Shown one piece after another: positions 1 through 11,385 of a stretch of 64,000 nucleotides of DNA (positions within the stretch are counted from its first letter, which is position 1; each line of letters starts with the position of its first letter). The position numbers were made by a program, and so were the translations under genes. The DNA is from Beta vulgaris subsp. vulgaris (Eukaryota; Streptophyta; Magnoliopsida; Caryophyllales; Amaranthaceae). Where the stretch lies: the NCBI RefSeq assembly GCF_026745355.1, contig NC_079202.1, forward strand, positions 40,665,215-40,729,214, read 5' to 3'. The notes under the pieces are model-generated. The model made no database searches. It saw only the letters and a list, made by a program, of their open reading frames with translations, and had not been told where the DNA came from.

Positions 1-614
1 TTCATATAAGCGTTAGTGAATCAAACAAACATCCCCTTAATAAGTGTGTTTTATATAACGTTTTAGTTTTTGGTGGATATGCAAAATTAAGAGCTACAAC
101 TCTATTGTGGTAGTACTTGAATAAACCGGATTCACAATAACTTCTTATATATCGAAAACCATATGATATAATCAATTTTCATTTGGTAGTCAATTATCAT
201 TTATATAGTCTATTTTCTTTTAATATAATCCAATATAATCAATTTTTATATGATATAGTTAATTTTCGTATGATATAGTCTATTTTTTTTTTCTAAGATA
301 GCAAGTTTCCGCTTGATAAATTTAAAAGTATAATAAATTATTATGAATCCAGTTCACCCAAAATATTTTGTTGTAGTAGTCAATAGTCAAGGACTATGCA
401 AAATCTATTTCCACGTTGCTTCGATAACAGTCGCAGTAAACATTCCTCCAAATCTTGACGAACAAAAAAGACTACAAGATTATCCAATTTCACTCCTTTA
501 CAGTAACATAAATCCTCTTGGTGACATCCAAAACTTCTATACACAAGAAAGCAAAACCCCCTAATATCAGTTACTTAATAGCAGCATCAGTACTGTACGC
601 ACAGTGAAATTACT
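1..614. other. AT-rich 3' flank of SBDS gene
   Basis: No gene is seen. About 181-290 holds a degenerate short tandem array built on a gatatagtc/aatttt theme. The rest is AT-rich spacer downstream of the minus-strand SBDS stop codon, so the SBDS 3' UTR and poly(A) site should lie here. Confidence 0.5.
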
Positions 615-3600
615 TCAAAATGAGTATTCCTTCAGATCATCCTTTGAGTCGCCTAATTCCATATCAGCCAAACATTCTTCAGCACTAATGGGAGGAAAGT
701 TTCGAGTCTTGCGCTTCAGGTTATGCTTATGCCATTCACTCTTGAAGTGCTCTCTGTATTGCTTTGCGTCACCTACCAAGGCATTGCATGTGCTGCATTT
801 GTTTTGCTTCACTTCCCCTCCAGAATTTTTAGTACTTGTTGAAACAGACTGTTTTTGCAATCTCTCACTTAGCTGGAGAACAGAATCTCCAGAAGCTTCT
901 GCAAATACAGATTCCTTGGGCAAGTTTGGTGAAATGTCTTCATTAAATTCATCATAATGATCAACAGAAGTATCTCCTTCCGCATGAACAGAGACAGCAA
1001 GAATTTCTATCCTTCCTTGTAAATTCCTCACAAAACCATCACAATCCCGAAATAGACCCGGATCCAATTCACAGACCTGCACATTTATAAAATGAAGCAC
1101 ATGAGCATCATGGGAGCAAATTTCAATGTACATGCCTTTTTGGTTCACCAAAAAAAATTAGGTTTGAAAAACAAGCTCTAATAAGTTCCATACAGAAGTC
1201 CACACAGACACACTTGGGCTACCTACCTAACTTCAATTCAGAGCTAAAATTAATTCTGATAAGAATAGATAATTTCCAATAAGTACATGTAGGGTCAAAT
1301 AAATGAATCACCTTACAAGTTCCTTTTCTGTTTTCCCAATCTAAACCTTTATTATCCCACCAAAAAATTTATTGCATTATTATTTCAGCAATCTGCATTT
1401 CTAGCCTGACCAAGTAGAATCGACACACCAGCAAAGACTTCTCTTAATCTGGTAATGACAGATGTTAAGACAATTAAAAAAACCATAAGCACCTCAAAAC
1501 TGTAGTATGTGGCCATGCATGGATGAGTATCCCAATTGGGCCCAAGAGCAAAAGTAACAAGGAATCACAGTTGGTTCCTTCCAATTTGAGTATTTGACAA
1601 AGTTCTATCCAATACAATAATTCAACTGTAGCGGGGTTTAGTTTGATGGTAAATATGTGATTTGTTCTATTAACCTTTAATAGTTGAGGAGCCTACCAGT
1701 TTGATTACTACTCCAATCAAAACCTTTAGGGGGCGTTTGGTTAGGGGTATTCTGGAAAGGGTAAGGGAATTGTTTACTCCATTTAATGAAACTCTTTACC
1801 CTCTCCTTACCCCCAAAGTCCCCTACTCTCTTACCCCCACCCCCTTTAAGGTTTCACTTACCCTTTCTTGACTCACATTGATCATCTCCTTGACCACCCA
1901 ACCACCAATTGACTCAACCACTCAACCACCACCTGACCACCACCATGTGACTACCCAACCACCGCACAACGCCTCGTCTCCTCTACACCAACCATTAGTG
2001 GCGGAGCCAGCTGGGGGACATGGGGACAGATGTCCCCCACTTTTAAAAAATAATTTCTTAAAAAAAAAAAAAAAAAAAATTGAAAAAAAACACGCTGAGA
2101 GTCAGGTAGGTTGGACCTTGGACACGTGAAATTTTTGAAAGAAAAAGAGTAGCTTAAGAAGAGAAAGAGAGACTGAGTCACGCCGAGAGAAACTAGAAAC
2201 CCTAAGTTGTCGACGGCGTACGGAGATTCGACCGGAGATTCACGCCGACAAGGCGACAACGACGCGAAGAAGCGAAGTCTCGAACTGTTTACTGTCGAAC
2301 AGCAGAAGAAGCGAACACGGAACACTCGAGTGTCGACCGAAGATTCACGCACGGCCATCCCCACCGCCGAATCGCCTACTCGCCGCCCTTCTGACCCCCG
2401 AGACGCCGACTACCCGACTCCATTGTATTTTTTTCAGTGAGTTTGTAAGTTTTCTTAACTAACCCTAAGTTTTAGTTTAAGTTTTTTTTTAAGGTAATAT
2501 TTTATATTTACAATTTACATTGTTTGGTTGTGAAGTATGAATTATGAATTATGAATTATTATATTTGTGAAAGGTTAATTTGTGATTGTGGAATGTGGAT
2601 TTATGATTGTTGGTTGATTTGTTGAATTATTGTTGGTTTGGAAATTGGAATTGGTCATGAACTCATGATTTAGGAAATGGTTAGTTTGCAATTTGAGATT
2701 ACTAATTAGGAAGTTGTAAATATGAGTTGATTTATAATTGAAATATTGAATAGTTTGGTTTGAAGAGGAATACTTTGATATAAGCATTTTGGAATTTTGA
2801 ATGTAAAACATTAAGTATTAAACAATTTATGGTGTATTGGTTTTTTTTTTACATATTTTTTTTCCGAATGTTTGATGGTCGAATGTTGTCCCCCCACTTT
2901 GAGAATCTTGGCTCCGCCACTGCCAACCATACTACCATTCACCCACAAACCACCTCTGCCATCCACCATCTAAACCACCATTCACCACAAACCCTAGGAA
3001 ATTTGGGAGAAGTGCGGCCAAGACCGCCTCATGGCTCAAAGGGAGGTAGGTGACGGCAGCAGGGAAGGGGATCGAGAGAAGGTGACGCGACACAGTGAGG
3101 GGGAGGGGTGACCGTCTAGCGCAAAGCCGAGAGGGAGATTGTGCGACGTGATGGGAAGGGGAGGGGGAGGCACAGCGGGAAGAGAAGGGAGAGGGGCGGC
3201 GGCTGGCGGCGCTACTGCGGTGGGGAGAGGGTGGCGGCGTCACTACAAGGGAGGGAGGAAGTGATGCCATGGTGGAAGAAAGAGAATGACTTTGTACCAA
3301 CCAAACAACACTTAACATCTAAGGGTTTTGCTTTCCTTTTCCTCTCTACCCCTTTCTTGATTCCATTACCAAAAGCCCCCTTATTTCTATAGAAGCCATC
3401 CATTCCCTCTTAATGAACAATTTGAGAAAAATTACACATTTTCGTGATTATGAAATTACAATATTTTGTTTCTTCAAGTGGACCAATACTTCATTACTTT
3501 CATGGTAATGCTAATTTATTCTAAAGTGTATTTTTTCTTAAATTTCATTCTCATCCAATACCACCTTGTAGGTGGTTATGAGTGGCCATGAAAATTGTTT

Positions 3601-6600
3601 CCCCTTAGGAAAAAAAAAACACAAGCTTAGGGTGTGAATACTTCCCCATGGAGAAAAAAACACAAGCTTAAGGTGTGATTGCTTCCACATGGAGAAAAAA
3701 TCACAAACTTTGGAATTGAAATTGTCTCCCCATAAAGATTTTACGGGTGTTTCCCTTGTAACTTACACTTAAAATTTATTCTCATTACCACCATTTATAA
3801 CCTCTACCAAACAGAGGTTAGGGTTTTTGTTTTATTGCACACCAGGTTAGAGGCCACGGGATGTAGTAAGTTTTATAAAACCATAACTATTATGCTATTC
3901 AGAGTTGTCTCTTCTTCACCTTTAATCTCTTGCATGCTGAGGAAACTACTCACACCCACCACTTAGCATTCTTCACGGTCACACTTTTATATTGACTCAT
4001 CTCTTCTATTCTTTTGCAAAAGATTTTGCACCCTACATGAGCATAGTTGTTACCAAACAACATGCTCAAGCCATGATGACAGCTTCACTAGATGTATTCA
4101 ATACGACTCAATAGCAATTTATCATGTGAAATCTTGTTGATAATTACACTAAAACCTATACAATAACTTAAACATACTAAAGAGGTACTGCCCATTACCT
4201 TATCTAAACACCCTCAACTACAAAACTAAGGTATAATAACAATGTTTGGATACTTTAGGTATTCACTTCACCTTGGCGGTTTCCCCAGTGCAAGACCTTT
4301 CTCCCAAAAGCATAAACTATAGGATCGAGATATGAAAAATATATTACAAAAGATAGTTGGAAGGGCTTTTCTTAATTTTTAGAGAAATTTAGTTATTTCC
4401 TAGTTGTCATTTAAATACAATCCATCTACAGATGCACAACTGGTTTAACTCTTTAAGGTGCGGTAACATACATCTAAACCTCCACGGCTCCACAGATCCT
4501 GTCAATAGTGGGATCCATGTTGAGTTGTTGATGTCTTTGTTATTTGGTCCCAAAAAGCTAAATATCATCGAGATAACATTTATGCCTAGAATAATTGCAT
4601 CTCCAATTCAAGCACACACAGTCATTGTAGATGAAAGAACAAATTATTAACTCACACAAAGCATAATAGAGATAGCACTTCAGCAATTGAAATGGCAAGG
4701 AGTTTTCAAGGGTCATAGTTAACCGAAACTCATATATAGATAACCCGCGGAGTGGGAAAGACTTCTTGAAACAAGAATACACTTGCTGTAGTACAGAGAT
4801 GATCCCCTCTCTTCTCCCACTTTTCTCTTACAACATTCTTCAAGCAACACAGTACTAGAGAATGCAGAAAGCATGAAAATACTTAATGTACTCTTGCCAG
4901 AGGAAACATCTACAAATCTTCAGAGTTAATATATTATAAGGAATCCAAGGCAAGATAATAATTCTATGACTTGCCAGGATTCAAATCATCAAGCATCTCA
5001 GGAGTAAGTGCCAAATCAGAGAGCAAAGCCACAATGCTCATGGTGCACAGGGGAAAGATAGGGCCATAAGGTAATAGAGAAGACCGGGAAGGAACCCACC
5101 CAAAAGTATTCAGTCTATACCTGAAGTTCTTGACTCTCTTTCGTTAGGGACACACTAGGAAATAAGAAATGCAAGTACCAAACTACCACGCACCAGAAAT
5201 GCTTATAAAGGGTCTACTAACGAGAAAGGAGTGTGTAGGAGTAAAAGATATCCTCAAGGAAAAGAAAAAAAAAACAAAGAAACTCAACTTCTTTGAATCT
5301 TCAAAGTAGAATAGCCCTTATAAGTTGTAGCCGCTCTCGCCCGAAACATAGCTAACTGAGTATGCTATCCTAAAGCTCATCACATGAAAGATTGACCCTG
5401 GAGAAGACAAGTTGAAACTGTTCCAACCAAATAAACCACAAATACCCCATAAAAGCAGCACCTAAGGTGCTTTACTTTCATGAAACAAAACCACAAGAAG
5501 CTCATTAGCAATGATACAACTTTGACGACCATGCCAGCTAGTGTGCATATAAAAGCATTCACCTTAAGAAGAACCTTAATCTTCGTAAAGCACATAGAAA
5601 TGCAAAAACAGCCAACAAAAATAAAATCAATCATTCGCTGTGTCAGCTACATGACAATTGCTCTTTCATAATAAACTCCCATGAAAAAGTCCGTCTCCAA
5701 ATTAAAGCATTGGTAGGTATACGAAGACCTCAAATCGCTCTTCCCTCTTCATTAGCTCTCTTCATCTATATTTTCACTTAGCAGCGTTAAGTCATAGAAA
5801 TAAGATACTTGACAAGTGAGTAGTGAAGGACAAGATCTCAGACTTTAAATGCATAAAGCCTATTCTAAATTTGAGGAAAGGATATAAGAGTCAAGATAAT
5901 TTCCTAAGGCATGCTCTAAGAATGAGCACCCTTTAGGAATTTGAGAGAGAAGAAGAAGACAGGGGAAGAAATGGAAAAATAAGAGGCAAGTGATAATAAA
6001 GAAGAGAGAAGGGGAAAAGGGAAAAAGAAAAGAAAATAATACAATAATAAAGATTCCAAAACTCCGGTGGAATCTCCGTTGAAGGTTGTGCTTCTCAGGC
6101 ATAGTTCATGTTGTTCTAGCCAATTAACCCAATAATTAATTGAGCAAAGGCCAATTATACAACACTCAACCTGAGTATTTGAGTAGCAGCACCATGTTGA
6201 AGCCAAATAAATGGTTAACACCACTTTTGTACCCCTTTTTCTCCCCTACTACTTTGTGATATGTAATCATTGGGTTTCATTAAAAATAAACCATGACATG
6301 TTAAAAACTTAAATTATAGGCAGCTAATAAAATGAAAATGCTCACAAGATTTAGAGTTGGCCGTTTGGGTAACGGAGTGTGTTCGTGTTTGTAACCAAAT
6401 CGATAACACGTTCTTAAAATATATCCAATTCCATATCGAGTAGACAAATTGCAAGTTATGACAAATTGATCAAATTGGTTTGTGTTCGAGTTGATAATTG
6501 ATTTAGTATGTGTCGCATCAATTTTGTAATTTCATCAGTAACTCAGTGTTCCTGTTGTGTCGATTTTGGTTGAATTGTCGTGTAGAGCAAGAGACTGCTA

Positions 6601-8455
6601 GCTCTAGATATAATCAAGTATTCAGGGAGATGGGAATAATGCATAGTAGTTTGTTGTAAAGATCCGATGGAGAAGATGAGAGAGAGATATAAAGTGATAA
6701 AAGGGGTGAGCAAAGGCAACAGAGGTCAAGGTTTTGGGATCTCATTGGCCTGAGGCCTAAGGGAGGGATTTTGGTTGAATTGTGGGTGTTGTCATATGGC
6801 ATCCATTCCTTTCTTCCCAGTCAAATGCTCCCTAATTTTTACTCTAATTAGGCATGTACTCTTCAATGATAACAAAAAAGCCAGGGAAAAATCCAAATAT
6901 AAAACCAAGAAAAGAGCATTCAAGAAACAGGTCCACCCCCAAATACTTATGGGGAAACAAATTAAGTAAATATCCCCAGATGCTAGCAGGGGAAAGCAGA
7001 ATCTTAAGATGAGAAAATAAACTTACAACTGAAAGTTGACTGCCAGATTCCTCCTTCGCCACAATATCGGCATGCCAATTTTCTAGCTTCTCCATGACTA
7101 AAGGAAAGCTTTGTGGAGAAATAGTGACTCGCAGTCTCATTGGAGATCTTTTGATGGGAAATTTCTGCTGAAGCTGACGTATAACCTCTAGTGCCTACAG
7201 TTTATACATAATAAGCTAAGAACTCAAATACTGACCACTTCAACACAAAAATAAAGCAGAGATACAGTAATCAAAGACATTCTGCTTAACTAAAATACTC
7301 AGATCTCAACAAGAGAACAAGCCAGATTCACAAAGGCCAAAAAGAATCCTGTTGAGATCGTAAATTTGGGATGGTAGCAATACATGGCAAGTTAAACCTG
7401 TGCAAATGGATTAAAGGACTGCTAACCTGCTTCTTCGAACTACCATGAGGATCAACAGCATAGTGGATATCATGCATCAAACGTTCAATCATACTAATTG
7501 TGTACGGATGTTTGGTCTCCGGATTAATAGTCTTCTGCATGACAATGGTTGCAATGTCCCGAAATTGACTAGACAACTGGGCCTCCCTCTCTTTCCCTGC
7601 AACTTGAAGCTCTCCTTTCTCCAAAATCTAGCCAAAGAAAATTTAACCAGAAAAACAACCTATTGTAATTTGTACCCTAAAGACATTCAAATTCTGATAT
7701 CAACAAAACAAAAAATCGGGCCGTTTGCACACCTCTAAACAAATTTTTGTCTGATCATCTGTCTTGAAAGCAGCCATCAGATCCTTAGATTTCGCAAGGA
7801 CTCCTTTCGATACATTGGAATACACAGTATGGGATTGCAGCACTTCATCTATATCTTTTTCTCTGATTCAGAAAGTACTCACACTTTAATACTCACATGT
7901 AAAACCAAAATAAAATAAATAACAAAAATCACATTCAAGTCAGAGTACATAAAAGAAAGACATAATTGATACACCAAATATTACCATTTGCATAGCTTTT
8001 CAGCTTTTCTTGTGTCTAATCATGCATAAGGAAAAGGTTGCAAAACAATTCAACACAACACTAACTAAATAACAGCATACTAACGATAACTCCAATGAAT
8101 TCAAAAGATCCCCAAGAAATGATTACAAAATAAGTAGAGAAAGCACCTAAAACTATCAAATTTCAGCTGCCATTAAAGCAAGAAAGACATAGATAACCAA
8201 AAAACCCAGATCAAAATCAACCCTATTTAATTTTTGAATCAATACCCAAATCAGAAAACGCAACAAAAATCTCATTGCAGTAACAAAATTGAGAAGGACA
8301 AGTTCAAGAAAGAGAGAAAAAGTTACACGCCAGAACGCCAAGAGAGGACTTTGTTCTTGTAACAAGCAATTTCGAAGCGATTGCCATGTTTCTTCAATGA
8401 CGGCAACATTAGTGAGGCGCTTCTGTCCTATAGGCTGTACCAATGTCTTCGACAT
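615..8455 (-). CDS. SBDS: SBDS-type ribosome maturation protein, five exons, exon 1 frameshifted
   Basis: SBDS works with the EFL1 GTPase to release eIF6 from late 60S ribosomal subunits in the cytoplasm. Exons are 8327-8455, 7733-7862, 7427-7627, 7027-7194 and 615-1076, all with GT-AG borders and consistent phases. The N-terminus ([19 protein letters not shown]), the middle ([17 protein letters not shown]) and the C-terminal domain ([14 protein letters not shown]) are SBDS. The last exon adds the C2H2 finger (C-x2-C-x12-H-x5-H) found in plant SBDS. The exons sum to 1090 nt. Restoring 5 nt would give 364 codons plus stop, close to Arabidopsis SBDS. The break lies just after NVAV, near 8398, where the next segment ([16 protein letters not shown]) is one frame off. 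As written, the first ATG gives a short ORF stopping in exon 2. An ATG at 8409-8407 is in the downstream frame and opens a spliced ORF of 347 codons lacking the first beta strand. The last intron is about 5.95 kb. Confidence 0.9.
1077..1728 (-). other. SBDS intron 4, 3' part
   Basis: Intronic AT-rich sequence between the acceptor of the last SBDS exon and the Harbinger-like insertion. I see no coding segment or clear repeat. Confidence 0.6.
1729..3380. mobile_element. PIF/Harbinger-like non-autonomous element
   Basis: The left end reads GGGGGCGTTTGGTTAGG. The right end, reverse-complemented, reads GGGGGCTTTTGGTAATGG, so the inverted ends match imperfectly. TTA lies directly outside both ends (1726-1728 and 3381-3383), the target-site size and type used by PIF/Harbinger (Tourist) elements. 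Without the nested hAT element the original would be about 0.72 kb. No transposase is visible. The ORFs inside are low-complexity, Pro- or Ser-rich readings. Confidence 0.7.
1996..2922. mobile_element. hAT-type non-autonomous element nested in the Harbinger-like element
   Basis: The ends are TAGTGGCGGAGCCA on the left and, reverse-complemented, CAGTGGCGGAGCCAA on the right. A perfect 8-bp duplication, CCAACCAT, flanks them (1988-1995 and 2923-2930), which fits the hAT superfamily. At 927 bp it is too short for a full transposase. A plus-strand reading at 2207-2440 is rich in basic and acidic residues and might be the remnant of a first exon, but I cannot confirm this. A poly-A run and TG-rich DNA fill the rest. 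Confidence 0.8.
3541..3835. repeat. short tandem repeat, three copies of ~45 bp
   Basis: Three imperfect units contain a CACAAGCTTAGGGTGTG-like core between poly-A and 'ttcccc' blocks (about 3600-3735). An ACCACC...GGTGGT hairpin precedes them, and a related 'ttctcattaccacc' block follows. It may be a decayed MITE in the SBDS intron. No clear ends or target duplication were found. Confidence 0.4.
3836..4963. other. SBDS intron 4, unassigned
   Basis: Mixed-composition intronic DNA. I see no convincing coding frame, RNA gene or element ends. Confidence 0.5.
4964..5108 (-). other. coding-like segment of unknown origin inside SBDS intron
   Basis: The minus strand reads an open stretch of about 48 codons ending in a stop. 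It has a hydrophobic block ([18 protein letters not shown]) followed by [15 protein letters not shown]. The frame is closed upstream by a stop near 5115. Composition resembles a real protein end more than the surrounding DNA does, but I do not recognise a family. It could be a captured gene fragment or chance. Confidence 0.25.
5115..7026. other. SBDS intron 4, 5' part
   Basis: AT-rich intron. The Ser/Leu/Phe-rich readings at 5860-6224 come from a purine-rich plus strand and are not genes. No element ends recognised. Confidence 0.5.
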
Positions 8456-8680
8456 TTGTTGTTGTGCTTTCTTCTGCTACAGCTTACGACTTACGACTTA
8501 CGAGTTGATGATATGGAAATATTGGAATGGCGTTTTTTAGGGGTTCGAAATTTCTGGAACGACGAAAATGTGGGATAATCCAAAGTATACTCTATTGAGA
8601 CCTAATACAAAAAGATTAATCCAAAGTAAATTTGGGTGAATTAGGAAATGTTAAAATTCAGATTAATGGACCGGTAATGT
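8456..8680 (-). promoter_or_regulatory. presumed SBDS promoter and 5' UTR
   Basis: About 225 bp separate the SBDS start codon from the first repeat of the MULE-like element. It holds a small direct repeat (ttacgact three times, around 8484-8503). No clear TATA box. The close upstream element could affect expression. Confidence 0.35.
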
Positions 8681-8860
8681 GAGTTAGGTATTACTTTGTG
8701 TACTAACTTTCATAAAAGTTGCAGTTTGCTCACCCAACTCTCAAAAGTTGCAGTTTGTTCATCCAAAGTATAATAGTGTTAACTTGCAATTTTATATTAA
8801 AAAAAATTGTGCGTCCCCGCTATCAAGACTGCTAGTTATACTTTACCGGAAAGATAGTTT
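8681..8860. repeat. partial extra copy of the MULE-like terminal repeat
   Basis: This block repeats in direct orientation the first ~180 bp of the terminal repeat that starts at 8861 (both begin gagttaag/gagttagg, then 'aaaagttgcagtttgctcac'). It is more diverged and lacks the inner half. Confidence 0.7.
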
Positions 8861-9155
8861 GAGTTAAGTATACTTTTAGGTACTGAACTTTGATAAAAGT
8901 TGCAGTTTGCTCACCCAACTTTCAAAAGTTGCAGTTTGCTCACCCAAAGTATAACAGTGTTAACTTCTCTGTTAACTTGCAATTTTATATTAAAAAAATT
9001 GTGCGGCCCCGCTATCGAGACTGACAGTTATGCTTTACAGGAAAGATATTTAATTCCTAACGGCTATTTATGGCTCGAAAAAAAATGTGTTTTTTTCTCT
9101 CTCCTTCTCCAATTAAAGCCCACTTCTCCTTCTCCAATTAAGCTTCTTTCAAAAA

Positions 9156-9720
9156 GTTATGCGGTTTGATTTTGCTAATTTGATGCTATATATAATTACT
9201 TGAGTGATGTAAATTATTTTTCTTCTTATGATTGATTTGTTGGTGTAATGCTACAGTACTTTGAGAATGTTTGCCTCAAGTAGGGTGACTATAAGATTGA
9301 TATTTGAAATTCTTTCATACTATATTAGGGAAATACTGTGTGAATTGAAATATCAGAAAATTGATATTTTTTTCCTTGATTAGTATTTATTTGTTTTTGT
9401 ATTAATATGGATGCGTTGCATAATCCTGTATTGTTTTAAGCAATGGGTAATCTTACATGAATGAACAGATTTTTTTTTAATAAAAATGAAATAAAAAGTA
9501 AAATAAGTAAGTAACATAATTATGCTACCTAGGTGTAGATTTGATTTATGTGAATCATGAAAATCTCAAACTTGAAATATTTTTCCTATAGCTTGGAATT
9601 CTGTAAGAAATTGTGAATTTCATTCGATTGCTATAGTGGTTTGATCGAGTAGCTTACATGTTCCATTCGAGTAGTGGTTTGATTCACAACATGACGGTAG
9701 AAATAAGCTTGCTAGCTTTT
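9156..9720. other. MULE interior, left part
   Basis: AT-rich sequence between the left terminal repeat and the COBRA exon. It could be captured promoter or intron DNA of the same gene. No coding frame recognised. Confidence 0.4.
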
Positions 9721-9724
9721 TTTT

Positions 9725-9818
9725 TTGGTTGGCTTCCGGAGCATATGATCCTCTCGACCCAAATGGGAACATTACCAACAAGTGGGACATCATAAACTGG
9801 ACTTCTGATGGTTATGTT
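9725..9818 (+). pseudogene. captured COBRA/COBRA-like exon fragment
   Basis: The plus strand reads AYDPLDPNGNITNKWDII followed by NWTSDGYV, then a GT donor (gtaagt) at 9819. This matches the start of the mature COBRA domain, the GPI-anchored wall protein family that guides cellulose deposition. In COBRA genes an intron falls at about this point. A hydrophobic stretch (FFWLASG) precedes it and may be the end of a signal peptide. The rest of COBRA is missing. A second, partial copy lies at 18094-18126 across the Copia insertion, so this is a fragment and not a working gene. Confidence 0.75.
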
Positions 9819-9830
9819 GTAAGTACTTCA

Positions 9831-10578
9831 TAATAGGATTTACGATGCGGAAATACAAACAATTTGTACAAAACCTATTCCCAAGAACACCCTAAAATAC
9901 TATAATGAATCTACAGGAGGGAGTTAAGTTATTATACCTTTGAAGCGTGCCTCGTTGATGTTTAAGAACGTCAATTGAAGTTCCTCTACAAAGGTCCACC
10001 ACCACAAGTTGATTATACCTAGGTTTACTAGAACCCAAAACAAACCCTTATGTTTTATAGAACTTTTCTATCTTGTGAGAAACCTTTTGCTCACATACCA
10101 AAACTCACGGCAACTTTGTAATAATATGAATGATCTAGTCAAACTAATCTACATGCCTATTTATTTTGCTTTGTATGCATATATATAAGGAAGGACTTGA
10201 TTTCCTTTCAATTGAGAGGATATCAATCCATTAATTGATTGACTTTCTCAATCAATTAATATTGATATCAATCAATTATCCTATGATTGATATTGATCCA
10301 AAATATAACAAGATATTACCCATAACTTATTATGGACAAAAGAACATATTGGTATTATTGTATAATATTAATCTTAAAAAGACTAACTAATCAACAATGT
10401 AGTTTATGTGTGACCCTGTAGGTCCAATATAGTTTAGTAGCAAATATTAATCGTTTATTAATATTACAAGCCAAGATTGGCTCCTAGCAAAGCATCATGA
10501 CTACCCAAACTATATGGGATATAATTAATAATTTATAACTTTTGAGTTATGCACTTGATCATAGGACATACTCCAACA
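9831..10578 (-). repeat. 3' LTR of Copia element 1
   Basis: Read on the minus strand it starts TGTTGGAGTATGTCC and ends CCTATTA. It aligns along its full length with 17266-18013. It is preceded on the minus strand by the polypurine tract at 10579-10590. Confidence 0.93.
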
Positions 10579-10590
10579 ATCTCCCACTTG
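10579..10590 (-). other. polypurine tract of Copia element 1
   Basis: The minus strand reads AAGTGGGAGAT directly before the 3' LTR, the usual plus-strand primer of Copia elements. Confidence 0.8.
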
Positions 10591-11385
10591 TCCTAGAGCA
10601 AGTGGTGCTTTATAATCCCTTTGTCTCTTATTGTTATATCTGAACATAAGGTAAGAAAACTTGTCATCCTTATGAAGTCCAGAATATTTCTCAGTCTTCA
10701 AGTTCAACTGTCAAACGAATGATTGAATCACAATCCATTCGAGCACGGCCATGCATTTTACAGTCTAAACTCTCCGAGAGGCCCAAAACAACATTCCTAT
10801 GTAATAGGAGGACAATTCTTTCTTATTTACCCTCTATCCTTCACACGACTCATAGCAACATGAACATCGCCTTTATAGTCTCCTTTTACGGCACGACGTT
10901 TGACAATGCCAAAGTGTACTAGTCATCAATGTAAGGAATCAGTGGTAAACTCAAGTCTGAGGAATCAACTCGTTTATATAGTTAAGAGAAACTTATGACA
11001 TTCAGCTCCTAAAGATTTCTCTATGTGGGTCAAATCCAATGTGTATTCACCAATTCACATTAATATAATTGATTAGACTTCCAATGCCCCTATGATCCAT
11101 GAAACATGATCATCAATCAATCTATAAACTAATCATTATAGGTCATTAATGTACCTACTTAATGACCTGATTAGGGATCAGGTAATCATTTATTTTAGTT
11201 CACTTAATAGGGTTCCATAGTTGAGTCATCGTACTCAACATCCTATTTAAAACAACTGATTACTTTGGACATTTGTTTTAATACTAAACCGAATTTAAAC
11301 AAACATATATTTATATAAAAATAAAAATAAGCATAAACCTTTTATTTCAATAATGAAATGCGTTCAATATTAAAAAACTAATAGA

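Noticed and set aside
5860..6224. Hydrophobic minus-strand ORFs (80-102 codons)
   Set aside because: They are generated by a gaagaa/aaag-rich plus strand in the SBDS intron; no conserved motif.
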